From positions 1 to 24,014 of the forward strand of contig UREO01000009.1 of the NCBI GenBank assembly GCA_900546895.1: DNA of 24,014 nucleotides, read 5' to 3'. This DNA comes from an uncultured Oscillospiraceae bacterium (GTDB lineage: Bacteria; Bacillota; Clostridia; Oscillospirales; Acutalibacteraceae). Positions 6,783 to 13,546 of this stretch are shown piece after piece (position 1 is the first letter of the stretch; each line of letters begins with the position of its first letter). Under the pieces are notes generated by a model, which saw nothing but the letters and a program-made list of their open reading frames with translations, was not told the origin of the DNA and did not search any database. Both the position numbers and the translations under genes were made by a program.

Positions 6783-8537
6783 TTATAGGCCCAGAAGAAG
6801 ATTGTTTCCGTCGACGACCTGCTGCGACCATTTTTTAGGAGCCGGCTTGATTTCGACGCCCATCATCTTGTTTTTCAGCATCTGGACGGCGCGCAGCGCG
6901 TCTTTCGGGCAGATTTCCGAGCAGCCGGCGACCTCGTTCTCAAAGCCCTTTTGATCCTTGTTGAGCTCGATCATCGCGTCCGCATACCGGTTGCCGACCA
7001 CCAGCTGGCCCTGATAGGCACAGAAGGAAACGCCGACGACGGGGATGCTCCGTTTGCCGATCTGCTCGATATGGGAAAGGAAATCGATGTGGTTGTTGCC
7101 GAAGCCTTCAGTCGTGACGATGGCGCCTTCGGCCCCGAGCGCTTCCATCCACGCGCCCAGCCGTTCGGATACAAAGGTTTTTTCATCATTCACCTGGGGG
7201 CTGCCCACAAAGACGACACCAAGAAGATTCAGTTCCTCATCCGCCGCCAGCGCCCTGACCAGCGGCTCACGGAAATAGTGGCGCGTCATTTCCTTGGTGG
7301 ACGGGCCGATGCACGTCAGCGCGTGAATTCCGCCGTCCAACACCTCGTTGGGAGAAAGCATGACCGGGACGTTCCCGAGATCCACGTTTTTCTGTCCGCC
7401 CGTCACGCCGCACGGCTCGTTCGGGCAGAGAATATTATCGTGCATTGCACCCTGCCCCATGATTTCCTTTACCAGAACTACGCGCGGCCTGCCGTATTTT
7501 TTAACGTCACGGCAGATTTCTTCGCGCAGCGGGGCCTGATTTGCCGTCTTTAACACGTCGCGCACCGCCTGAATAATGACATCCTCACATTTATGCGCCG
7601 CCAGCGGCCCGCGGCGTTCCATCCCGGTATGGCGCTGGATTTTGGTTTCCACGCGGATAATGATATCGTTCCCGTCCGCGCAGCCGGGGTTGCCGAACGC
7701 CATCTTTTCATCCAGATACCCTTCCGAAGAACCGAATTCGTGCACCTGAGTGCCGTCCTCGTCCACGCCGGTCAGCATGAAAACGACACCCTCCATCACA
7801 TGCGTGACCCCTTCGCCGAGCGCCCCGCTCACCTTGGCGGCGATTGGGCATACATCCATGATCGTATCGGTGTAAATATGGCGGTCGGCGGGCTTGATGA
7901 CGTCCATTTTAATCTCTTTTACAAGCGGGTCAGCCTGAAGAGCCTTCTCCAGCAGCCCCCAGTCCAGCGTCAGGATGCCGTCTTCAAACGAGGTCCTTTC
8001 CCCGATGACCGCGTCGGCAGCCTGAAAATATTTTTTGGTCAGCGTCCGCAGCGTTTTGTCTTCCCCCTGCTCGGCGGATGGCGTGGCGGCGGATAAAGCG
8101 GCCGGCACATTGACAGTCACAGCCTCCGAGGGGAAAAGGCCGGGCCACGGCAAATCAAGGGACAACCCTTCCAGACTTTTGATTTCGATATGCATCATAC
8201 CCGACGCTCCTTTCGCAAATGGTGTGCCTGTGGGCTCTCCGGTCTCCGCGGGGACGGGCCGCTCCGCTTTCGCCTTCTCGGTTTTGCGCGCGCCCTCCAC
8301 CATGGACGGAAGGATCGGGGTCAGGGCTTCGCAGTCCGCAAGCAGCGTGGCGCCCAAGGCCTCCTCTACGGTCAGCGCATCGCCGCTCAGCGTCAGCAGC
8401 CCTGCTTCGGCCATGTCGTCAAACAGGCTGGGGTCTTCCAGATCCGCGGCACTGATTACAGTCCCCCTGCAGCGCCTGCAGCAGAAAATGGCCGGTTCCT
8501 TCAAATTGGCTTTCAGCGTTTCAGTTGTCATAGACAT
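6783..8537 (-). CDS. prdA: D-proline reductase proprotein PrdA (pyruvoyl subunit precursor)
   Basis: This is a 584-residue proprotein. PrdA is cut internally to give a large N-terminal and a small C-terminal subunit, the latter capped by a pyruvoyl group made from Cys, which binds proline as a Schiff base. The expected cleavage site is present at T408-C409 in HALTCIGPSTKEMTRHYF, leaving about 408 and 176 residues. Other family blocks are VCPIAAKVSGALGEGVTHV, NPGCADGNDIIIRVETK, EIMGQGAMHDNILCPNEPCG and TTEGFGNNHIDFLSHIEQIGK. An N-terminal CCRRC (near 19-23) is a possible metal or redox site. I chose ATG at 8537, with AGGAG eight bases upstream; the frame is open further but without family similarity. 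A second ATG at 8531 is possible. The start lies 17 bases inside the end of prdC, so translation is probably coupled. Confidence 0.95.
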   Translation of the reverse strand: MSMTTETLKANLKEPAIFCCRRCRGTVISAADLEDPSLFDDMAEAGLLTLSGDALTVEEALGATLLADCEALTPILPSMVEGARKTEKAKAERPVPAETGEPTGTPFAKGASGMMHIEIKSLEGLSLDLPWPGLFPSEAVTVNVPAALSAATPSAEQGEDKTLRTLTKKYFQAADAVIGERTSFEDGILTLDWGLLEKALQADPLVKEIKMDVIKPADRHIYTDTIMDVCPIAAKVSGALGEGVTHVMEGVVFMLTGVDEDGTQVHEFGSSEGYLDEKMAFGNPGCADGNDIIIRVETKIQRHTGMERRGPLAAHKCEDVIIQAVRDVLKTANQAPLREEICRDVKKYGRPRVVLVKEIMGQGAMHDNILCPNEPCGVTGGQKNVDLGNVPVMLSPNEVLDGGIHALTCIGPSTKEMTRHYFREPLVRALAADEELNLLGVVFVGSPQVNDEKTFVSERLGAWMEALGAEGAIVTTEGFGNNHIDFLSHIEQIGKRSIPVVGVSFCAYQGQLVVGNRYADAMIELNKDQKGFENEVAGCSEICPKDALRAVQMLKNKMMGVEIKPAPKKWSQQVVDGNNLLLGL

Positions 8538-9867
8538 TGGCTTCGCTCCTGTCTTTCCATTTTTTATTCGGATGCATTCTGCGTACCAGCGGATGATTGA
8601 CTGCACGCAGCGCCTGATCAGTGGTATGGTATACTTTCAGGTTCAGCTTTGGAGCGCAGGCCATCACGGTATTGGAACAATCCGTGCAGTTGCCGATCAG
8701 CAGCGCCTGTGCTCCTTTCTTTTTCAGCTCCATCACCTTTTGTATCTGACCGGGACAATGTCCCGGGTTTTCACATTTATATGTATTTTTGACCTTAACC
8801 GCCTGCTTGCAGCAGGCTACGCCGCAGACGCTGCTTCCCAGACCGCGCGCAATTTCACGCATCCTGTTTTCGTTTGCGCCGCAGGCACACACGAGAAGCC
8901 CGATTTTTTCCGGCCCTTTGGGAAAACATTCCGCCGCGATCAGGCCGCCGGTCGTCTTGCGGACCGCCTCCGCCAAAGTTGTGCGGCTTCCGGTAAACGG
9001 CCCGCCCATGACCAGCTCGCCGTATTCGCTTCCAAGTCCGCCGGCCATCTCAAACACGTCGGAAACCCTCCTGCCAACGGGAACGTCCCTCAAAACCTTC
9101 ACTCCGGCATTTTTCCTGAGTTTTCCGGCCACGGTAATATCCTTGTCGATCATCGGCTTTTGCAGAACGACCGCCTCGCGGATCCGCAGCGCCGTTTCCG
9201 CGTTGATTACCACGGCGTTCGCTTCAGAAGGCAGTGAATCGGGGGGAAGCAGGATTCCCATGGTTTCACGGACAACGGCTCTTTCTTCTCCCATCGGATA
9301 CAGGTCCTCCAGCGGCGCGATACGGTATTTTCCGCCGCGGTCCGCGGAGCGCAGCGCGGTGACCGCCTTCGTATGCCTGCGCTTGACTGCTACGACCCCG
9401 TTAGGGGCCTTCATCAGGTCCATGACGATCTGCAGCGCATCCAACAGGTTGCCTGCCTCTTCTTCGATCCGCGCAATATTGTGGCAAAGGATCGGCTCAC
9501 ATTCCACCGCGTTTACGATGACCGTCGCGTTCACGCCGAGCCGGCTCCGCAGCTTTTCGGCGGTCGGGAACCCGGCCCCGCCCAGTCCGACTAGCCCGGC
9601 TTCCTCCACCCTTTCCCACGGGGTTTTTCCCGTAAGCCTTCTGTAGGAAGAAAAGTCAGTTCCCGTATCCCGGATGACGATCTCATCCTCCGTTACGAGC
9701 ACGACGGTGCCGGTCACGCTGCTATGGAGGGCAGCGCCGAGGCCCTCCGGCTTTGCGGCGATCCGTTCGCCGCGCTCCACCCGGTCGCCCTTCCGGACGA
9801 CTGGTTCCGACCGGGCACCGATATTCTGTTTCAGATAAAAACGATATTCCGCAGTCACCGCACTCAT
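8521..9867 (-). CDS. prdC: Proline reductase-associated electron transfer protein PrdC
   Basis: This 448-residue RnfC-like flavoprotein is thought to pass electrons from NADH to proline reductase. In order: a barrel-sandwich region (PVVRKGDRVERGERIAAKPEG, SSVTGTVVL), the FMN/NAD-type loop GLVGLGGAGFPTAEKL (91-106), VECEP (121-125), a central domain, and a cysteine-rich C-terminus with CACG (327-330), C348, C352-C353, C365, C371 and GNCTDC (392-397). PrdC has been described as a selenoprotein in some clostridia (from memory); here all positions are Cys or other ordinary codons with no in-frame TGA. First gene of the operon. ATG at 9867 has AGGG only one base upstream, while GTG at 9858 has it nine bases upstream, so the true start may be 9858. 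A terminator hairpin lies immediately upstream. Family assignment is firm. Confidence 0.93.
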   Translation of the reverse strand: MSAVTAEYRFYLKQNIGARSEPVVRKGDRVERGERIAAKPEGLGAALHSSVTGTVVLVTEDEIVIRDTGTDFSSYRRLTGKTPWERVEEAGLVGLGGAGFPTAEKLRSRLGVNATVIVNAVECEPILCHNIARIEEEAGNLLDALQIVMDLMKAPNGVVAVKRRHTKAVTALRSADRGGKYRIAPLEDLYPMGEERAVVRETMGILLPPDSLPSEANAVVINAETALRIREAVVLQKPMIDKDITVAGKLRKNAGVKVLRDVPVGRRVSDVFEMAGGLGSEYGELVMGGPFTGSRTTLAEAVRKTTGGLIAAECFPKGPEKIGLLVCACGANENRMREIARGLGSSVCGVACCKQAVKVKNTYKCENPGHCPGQIQKVMELKKKGAQALLIGNCTDCSNTVMACAPKLNLKVYHTTDQALRAVNHPLVRRMHPNKKWKDRSEANVYDN

Positions 9868-9874
9868 TCCCTGT

Positions 9875-9922
9875 AAAAAAAATCAAAAAGGGCGGCAGAC
9901 GCTTTCGCGTTCTGTCGCCCTT
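9875..9922 (-). terminator. Terminator hairpin in the prdC leader (candidate attenuator)
   Basis: On the minus strand the near-perfect arms (plus-strand positions 9907-9922 and 9888-9902, tetraloop 9903-9906) form a stem of about 15 bp with one bulge and one mismatch. TTTTTGATTTTTTTT follows (complement of 9875-9889). This is a textbook intrinsic terminator reading toward prdC, about eight bases before its ATG and downstream of the best promoter. Unless antiterminated it would block the whole prd operon. A short competing pairing, TGTC with GACA across the 5' arm, exists but is weak. The structure is seen directly; conditional control is inferred. Confidence 0.8.
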
Positions 9923-9963
9923 GACACGTATGATAAAAAGACCTGATATAGATTATATCTTGT

Positions 9964-9992
9964 ATTATACATGCACTTTATCGATTAGTAAA
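9964..9992 (-). promoter_or_regulatory. Sigma-A-type promoter for the prd operon
   Basis: Read on the minus strand, TTTACT (9987-9992) and TATAAT (9964-9969) are separated by exactly 17 bases, a good match to the housekeeping consensus. Transcription would begin near 9957, giving a leader of roughly 90 bases before prdC that contains the terminator hairpin. A second TATAAT (9952-9957) lacks a good -35 element. I see no sigma-54 GG/GC promoter here. Confidence 0.65.
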
Positions 9993-10037
9993 GCTCCCAT
10001 TTTGAATGTCATCCATTAGTTATTTTCATGTATTACA

Positions 10038-10066
10038 TTGACACAGGTGTCATTTCTCCCTATACT
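10038..10066 (+). promoter_or_regulatory. Strong sigma-A promoter for the LysR-type regulator gene
   Basis: TTGACA (10038-10043) and TATACT (10061-10066) are separated by exactly 17 bases, a near-consensus housekeeping promoter pointing at the gene starting at 10168. The predicted message has a leader of about 95 bases. The leader contains a GGATT/AATCC hairpin (10082-10095) and a 39-codon frame that overlaps the regulator start but has no usable ribosome binding site. Confidence 0.8.
10039..10052. promoter_or_regulatory. Inverted repeat TGACAC-AG-GTGTCA overlapping the lysR -35 element
   Basis: The six-base arms are perfect reverse complements and cover the -35 box of the lysR promoter, the expected place for an autoregulatory operator. 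Related half-sites occur nearby: TGTCAT at 10007-10012, between the two divergent promoters, and TTGACAC at 9921-9927, beside the prdC leader hairpin. LysR proteins favour T-N11-A; the spacing here is T-N12-A, so the bound protein could be this LysR, the TetR-like domain of PrdF, or another factor. Confidence 0.5.
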
Positions 10067-10167
10067 GAAAAAAAGGGGGGTGGATTCGGCAATCCGCCAT
10101 AAGAACAAGTCCCGCGGCAAAGGCATTCCGGACATCTGGAGAGCCGCCGGGAAGATTTCCTGTTTTT

Positions 10168-11061
10168 ATGAGATTGCCGTGCAGGATGGTTATCAGTAAA
10201 TATAAGCTGTTTGAGGATGTCGCGGAGACGAGGAGCTTTACGAAAAGCGCGGAGCGCCTCGGCTATTCCCAGTCCGGCGTCAGCCATATTCTGAAAGGAC
10301 TGGAGGCGGAACTCGGTTTCCCCCTGTTTGTGCGTTCCAAACGGGGAGTAACCCCCACGCACAACGCGGAGCTTTTGCTCCCGCTGATCCGCAATGTTCT
10401 TTGCGAAACCGAGAAGCTGGAACAGACCATCCACGCGATTCAGGGTTTGGAAGCGGGAAAGCTCACCATCGCGACGTATGCCAGCATATCTGTCCACTGG
10501 CTTCCGCCCCTTTTGCATCAGTTCAAAGAGCGGTATCCGCATATTGATATTATATTAAAGGAGGGCGGAGCCGATGACATTCTGCAGTGGATTCAGGAAA
10601 ATATCGTCGATCTCGGGTTTTTGAGCCTGCCGCGCCCCTGCGGGCTGGACTGGATTCCGCTCGCCAGCGACCCGCTTATGGCGGTTTTGCCAAAGGATTA
10701 TCCTCTCACATCGCACGACGCGTTTCCCATGGGGGAATTTGAGGGGAAATCGTTTATCATTTCGGCAGTGGGGACGGACTACGATATCCACCGTGCTTTG
10801 GAAACCTGCAAGGTTCATCCGGACATGAAATATTCCTCCATGGACGACCGCGCGATCATTTCCATGGTCATTCATCATCTCGGAATCAGCATCCTGTCCG
10901 AGCTGATCCTGACGGATTATACGGAGCGGATCACGGCGCTGCCGCTGAAGCCCTTTTTCTGCCGTGAACTCGGCATCGCTATGCGCTCCTACACGGAATT
11001 GCCGCCGGCCGCCCGAAAATTCGCGGACTTTGCAAAGCAAAAGCTGAGAACGGACGGATAG
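10168..11061 (+). CDS. LysR-family transcriptional regulator, divergent from the prd operon
   Basis: This 297-residue regulator has an N-terminal winged helix-turn-helix (VISKYKLFEDVAETRSFTKS, then RLGYSQSGVSHILKGLEAELGFPLFVRSKRGVTPT) and a periplasmic-binding-like effector domain starting near residue 95 (GKLTIATYASISVHWLPPLL). It reads divergently from prdC across a 300-base shared control region, the classic LysR layout, so control of the prd operon is likely. Effectors of LysR proteins are often pathway substrates; proline or a related compound would fit but is not shown. ATG at 10168 has only a distant GGGAAGA. ATG at 10186 (MVISKYK) matches typical LysR N-termini but has a poorly spaced GCAGG. 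Characterised prd operons in C. difficile use the sigma-54 activator PrdR, so this is a different regulator type. Confidence 0.93.
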   Translation: MRLPCRMVISKYKLFEDVAETRSFTKSAERLGYSQSGVSHILKGLEAELGFPLFVRSKRGVTPTHNAELLLPLIRNVLCETEKLEQTIHAIQGLEAGKLTIATYASISVHWLPPLLHQFKERYPHIDIILKEGGADDILQWIQENIVDLGFLSLPRPCGLDWIPLASDPLMAVLPKDYPLTSHDAFPMGEFEGKSFIISAVGTDYDIHRALETCKVHPDMKYSSMDDRAIISMVIHHLGISILSELILTDYTERITALPLKPFFCRELGIAMRSYTELPPAARKFADFAKQKLRTDG

Positions 11062-11432
11062 ACTTAGGTGGCTTTCCTGTTAGGGGAGCAAGTCAAAAGG
11101 CCAGACCAACGATATTCTACGATAGGACTCTTTTATTCCTGTCCGTTTAACGCGGATCATGGCACAATTTTCGATATCCGCAATAAATTCGATATCTTTT
11201 ATTCCCGCAAATCTTCAAAAGCAAGAGCACATTTGCTGACTATCGCATTCAACTATCGCATCTTGCTTGTCGTTTCCAATTTTCCCACGCTTACCAACGG
11301 ATATATCGGAATTGCCGGAGTCCCGCAGGTAAGCATATTCGGGTTTTCCTTTTCCACAGTTTCCAGTAAGTATCGATATTATTACCTGATTCTGTTTTTC
11401 ATTTTGTAACAGCCCCTTTTGCTTATTTGGTT
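11062..11432. other. 371-base convergent spacer, no supportable gene
   Basis: The spacer lies between the stop of the LysR gene and the stop of the PrpR-type regulator. It is clearly more AT-rich than its flanks and has no clear intrinsic terminator for either gene. A plus-strand frame from a GTG at 11068 to 11409 is open but has no ribosome binding site and no recognisable family. Near its right end ATTTTGTAACAGCCCC (11401-11416) resembles the terminal inverted repeat of some insertion sequences, but I find no matching left end, so at most it is a remnant. Confidence 0.4.
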
Positions 11433-13376
11433 TTAAGGCCTTCTCTCCGTATTTGGTGGCTCGTATTCATAATTGTTGGCGATTCCGTATTTTTTCATCT
11501 TTCTCCACAGTGTCGTGGTACTGATGCCCATCTCCCTGGCGACCGCTTTGTGGTTTCCGCCGCATTTTTTCAAAAGCTCTACGATGTCGGACACTTCCGG
11601 ATATTTATACACGATAACGTGCTTTTCTCCGTTGGATACTTTTATTTCAGGATATAATTCCTCCAGTAAACCTGTCACCATAGCCTGATCGATATTTTTT
11701 TTGTAAGTCGTAATAAAAAGTCTTTCACAAAAATTTTCCAGCTGAATCAGGTTTCCTTCCCATCCGTATTCCAGAATGACAGCCATTGCTTCGTCAGTCA
11801 GTGTGAGATGTGTGGAATATTTCTCTGTGAATTGCTTCAGATACTGTTTCACCATTTTTTCAATATCTTCTTTTCTTTCGCGGATCGGTGGAATATTCAG
11901 TGTAAGCGCATTGAGACTGTAATACAGGTCCTTTCTAAACGTCCCGTTTTTTACAAGCAGGCTAAGATCCCGATGTGTCCCCGCAATGATGCGGACATCA
12001 TAACTCTTTTCACCGTTCAAATTGCCCGGCATGAGCCCCTGATAACATATTGTCCTGTAAAGCCCGTACTGACTGGCAAAATCCAGCCGTTCAATTTCGC
12101 CGATATAGACCGTGCCAAAATTGCATTTTTGAAGGATGCCGCTTGCGCCCCCCTCCCCGCCGTCAGAACCGGCAGTACTTCCGAAAAGATAACTGTATTG
12201 CTCTCTGTTGCCCATGGAACTGCAATTCACCATCAAAAACGGAAAATTTTTCCTTGCGCTGTGATTATGGATGCACTGGGCAAAAAGCTCCTTTTCCGTT
12301 CCTTCTTCCCCATGAAGGAGGACAGGGTTCTTTGACAGCGCATATTTTTTTCCCAGCTCGATGCTTTGCCTCAATTGGGGCTCCAGCGTCCTTAAAACGC
12401 CAAAATCAAGCTGTGCGATCCGTCCGGACAGATACATATTATGTATATTTTTATCCGTGAATTGCGAAACATTTTTGATTTTGCTGCAGGAAAGGATCGC
12501 GCCGGTAATTACCCGGTCGCACCGGATCGGCGCAACACAAAGAAGTAAAGGATTTCTTCGGATCCTAATCGAAGTGGAATAATTATCCCTTTCTCCCTTC
12601 AATATGCTTTCTATGGCATTGATGTCGATATCAGCAAGCTCATCGTCCAACTGCTTGCCGACGATTTCCGATTCCGATTTCCCCAGCAGTTCCTCCATGA
12701 CACGATTGACAATCAGGATGGTACGATAACTGTCAATTTTGAGTATTCCGTTAAACGCAATGTCAAGCACGGTTTCAAACTGAGCCTGGCTGCTTTTTTC
12801 AATGTCGATCGCATAAGCCATTTTGGAAGCTATCTGCAGGGCGCCGCGCATGGAATCTTCCGTAGATTTCAGAAAAAGAGTCGGGATATGGTATTTTTCC
12901 ACGCTCCGGATGACGTGATCGCCGCCCAGTATGATATCCGCGCCGTCTTTCATGGCATCCTCCACGGCTTGCTCCATTTCGTCAAAGCTATCGATGATAT
13001 AGCAGTTCAGCTTGATGCCGAACAGCCTGTCGAAGCAGGAAATATCACTCATCATATTTTTCAGCGAGACGATCGCGATGCAGGGAATTTCCTTTTTAAT
13101 GATTCTTTTGCTTTCCAAAACCAGAAGACCTATCTCCTGAGCGGTCATTAAAATTTCCACGACCGGAATATTGGTATGGGTTTTAATCAGCTGTGCCTGC
13201 ACGCCTCTGGCCACTATGATATTGGCTCCCTCTTCGATGCACCTTCTGGCTTCATCAACCGCGTCCACTGTTTCAATAATTCTGATAGTGTCAACATCAA
13301 ACCGGTTTTCGCGGATCACCTTTTCAGCCTGATCCTGCATATATTTTTTGGACAACAGCATCATTATCTTAGCCAT
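11433..13376 (-). CDS. PrpR-type regulator with PAS and degenerate sigma-54-activator AAA+ domain
   Basis: This is a 647-residue regulator. Order of domains: PrpR N-terminal sensor (about 1-190, ANIIVARGVQAQLIKTHTNIPVVEI), PAS (about 200-305, VLDIAFNGILKIDSYRTILIVN), AAA+ core (about 325-560), and Fis-type helix-turn-helix (about 595-632, LLKKCGGNHKAVAREMGIST). The AAA+ core keeps its outline (VRIIAGTHRDL, FRKDLYY, IPPIRERKEDI), but key motifs are lost. Walker A is GEEGTEKE (356-363) instead of GETGTGKE. The GAFTGA loop is absent (LFGSTAGSDGGEGG, 397-410). Walker B reads GTVYIGEIE instead of GTLFLDEI. It therefore should not activate sigma-54 RNA polymerase and may act as an ordinary activator or repressor. 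ATG at 13376 has GGAGG ten bases upstream. It ends the hexarate cluster and has its own promoter-like site, so control of that cluster is likely. Confidence 0.9.
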   Translation of the reverse strand: MAKIMMLLSKKYMQDQAEKVIRENRFDVDTIRIIETVDAVDEARRCIEEGANIIVARGVQAQLIKTHTNIPVVEILMTAQEIGLLVLESKRIIKKEIPCIAIVSLKNMMSDISCFDRLFGIKLNCYIIDSFDEMEQAVEDAMKDGADIILGGDHVIRSVEKYHIPTLFLKSTEDSMRGALQIASKMAYAIDIEKSSQAQFETVLDIAFNGILKIDSYRTILIVNRVMEELLGKSESEIVGKQLDDELADIDINAIESILKGERDNYSTSIRIRRNPLLLCVAPIRCDRVITGAILSCSKIKNVSQFTDKNIHNMYLSGRIAQLDFGVLRTLEPQLRQSIELGKKYALSKNPVLLHGEEGTEKELFAQCIHNHSARKNFPFLMVNCSSMGNREQYSYLFGSTAGSDGGEGGASGILQKCNFGTVYIGEIERLDFASQYGLYRTICYQGLMPGNLNGEKSYDVRIIAGTHRDLSLLVKNGTFRKDLYYSLNALTLNIPPIRERKEDIEKMVKQYLKQFTEKYSTHLTLTDEAMAVILEYGWEGNLIQLENFCERLFITTYKKNIDQAMVTGLLEELYPEIKVSNGEKHVIVYKYPEVSDIVELLKKCGGNHKAVAREMGISTTTLWRKMKKYGIANNYEYEPPNTERRP

Positions 13377-13487
13377 GGCAAAATATCCTCCATCCAAACT
13401 TTTCATTCAACCGGCCGATTCCCACATTTCATTGAAACGCCCGAAGCCCCGCTTGGGAAGTCCGCAAAGACTCCCGGCCGCGAGGCT

Positions 13488-13496
13488 ATTATAACA
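13488..13496 (-). promoter_or_regulatory. Extended -10 promoter for the PrpR-type regulator
   Basis: On the minus strand this reads TGTTATAAT, an extended -10 element (TGn plus a perfect TATAAT). There is no good -35 at 17 bases, which extended -10 promoters often lack. It lies in the 170-base spacer after galactarate dehydratase, about 110 bases before the regulator's ATG, and would give the regulator independent basal expression. A small bulged hairpin (13455-13475) lies in the leader. Confidence 0.55.
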
Positions 13497-13546
13497 TAAG
13501 CATGGTCAAAATTTCTGAGTTTTCTGCATTCAAATTCATTCTTTCG

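Noticed and set aside
8035..9237. Long plus-strand open frame (400 codons) antisense to prdA and prdC
   Set aside because: It is low-complexity Ser/Ala/Pro-rich translation with no family similarity and no ribosome binding site, directly opposite two well-recognised genes. It arises from codon bias of the minus-strand genes.
9868..10167. Search for a sigma-54 (TGGCAC-N5-TTGCA-like) promoter upstream of prdC, and likewise at 23624-23763
   Set aside because: No GG/GC pair at the required spacing was found on the relevant strand, by eye.
10080..10199. 39-codon GTG-started frame overlapping the lysR start, considered as a leader peptide
   Set aside because: The G-run is directly against the GTG with no spacing, and the peptide has no proline run or other attenuation signal.
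11068..11409. 113-codon plus-strand frame after the LysR gene
   Set aside because: GTG start without a ribosome binding site, AT-driven Tyr/Phe/Ile-rich translation, and no family.
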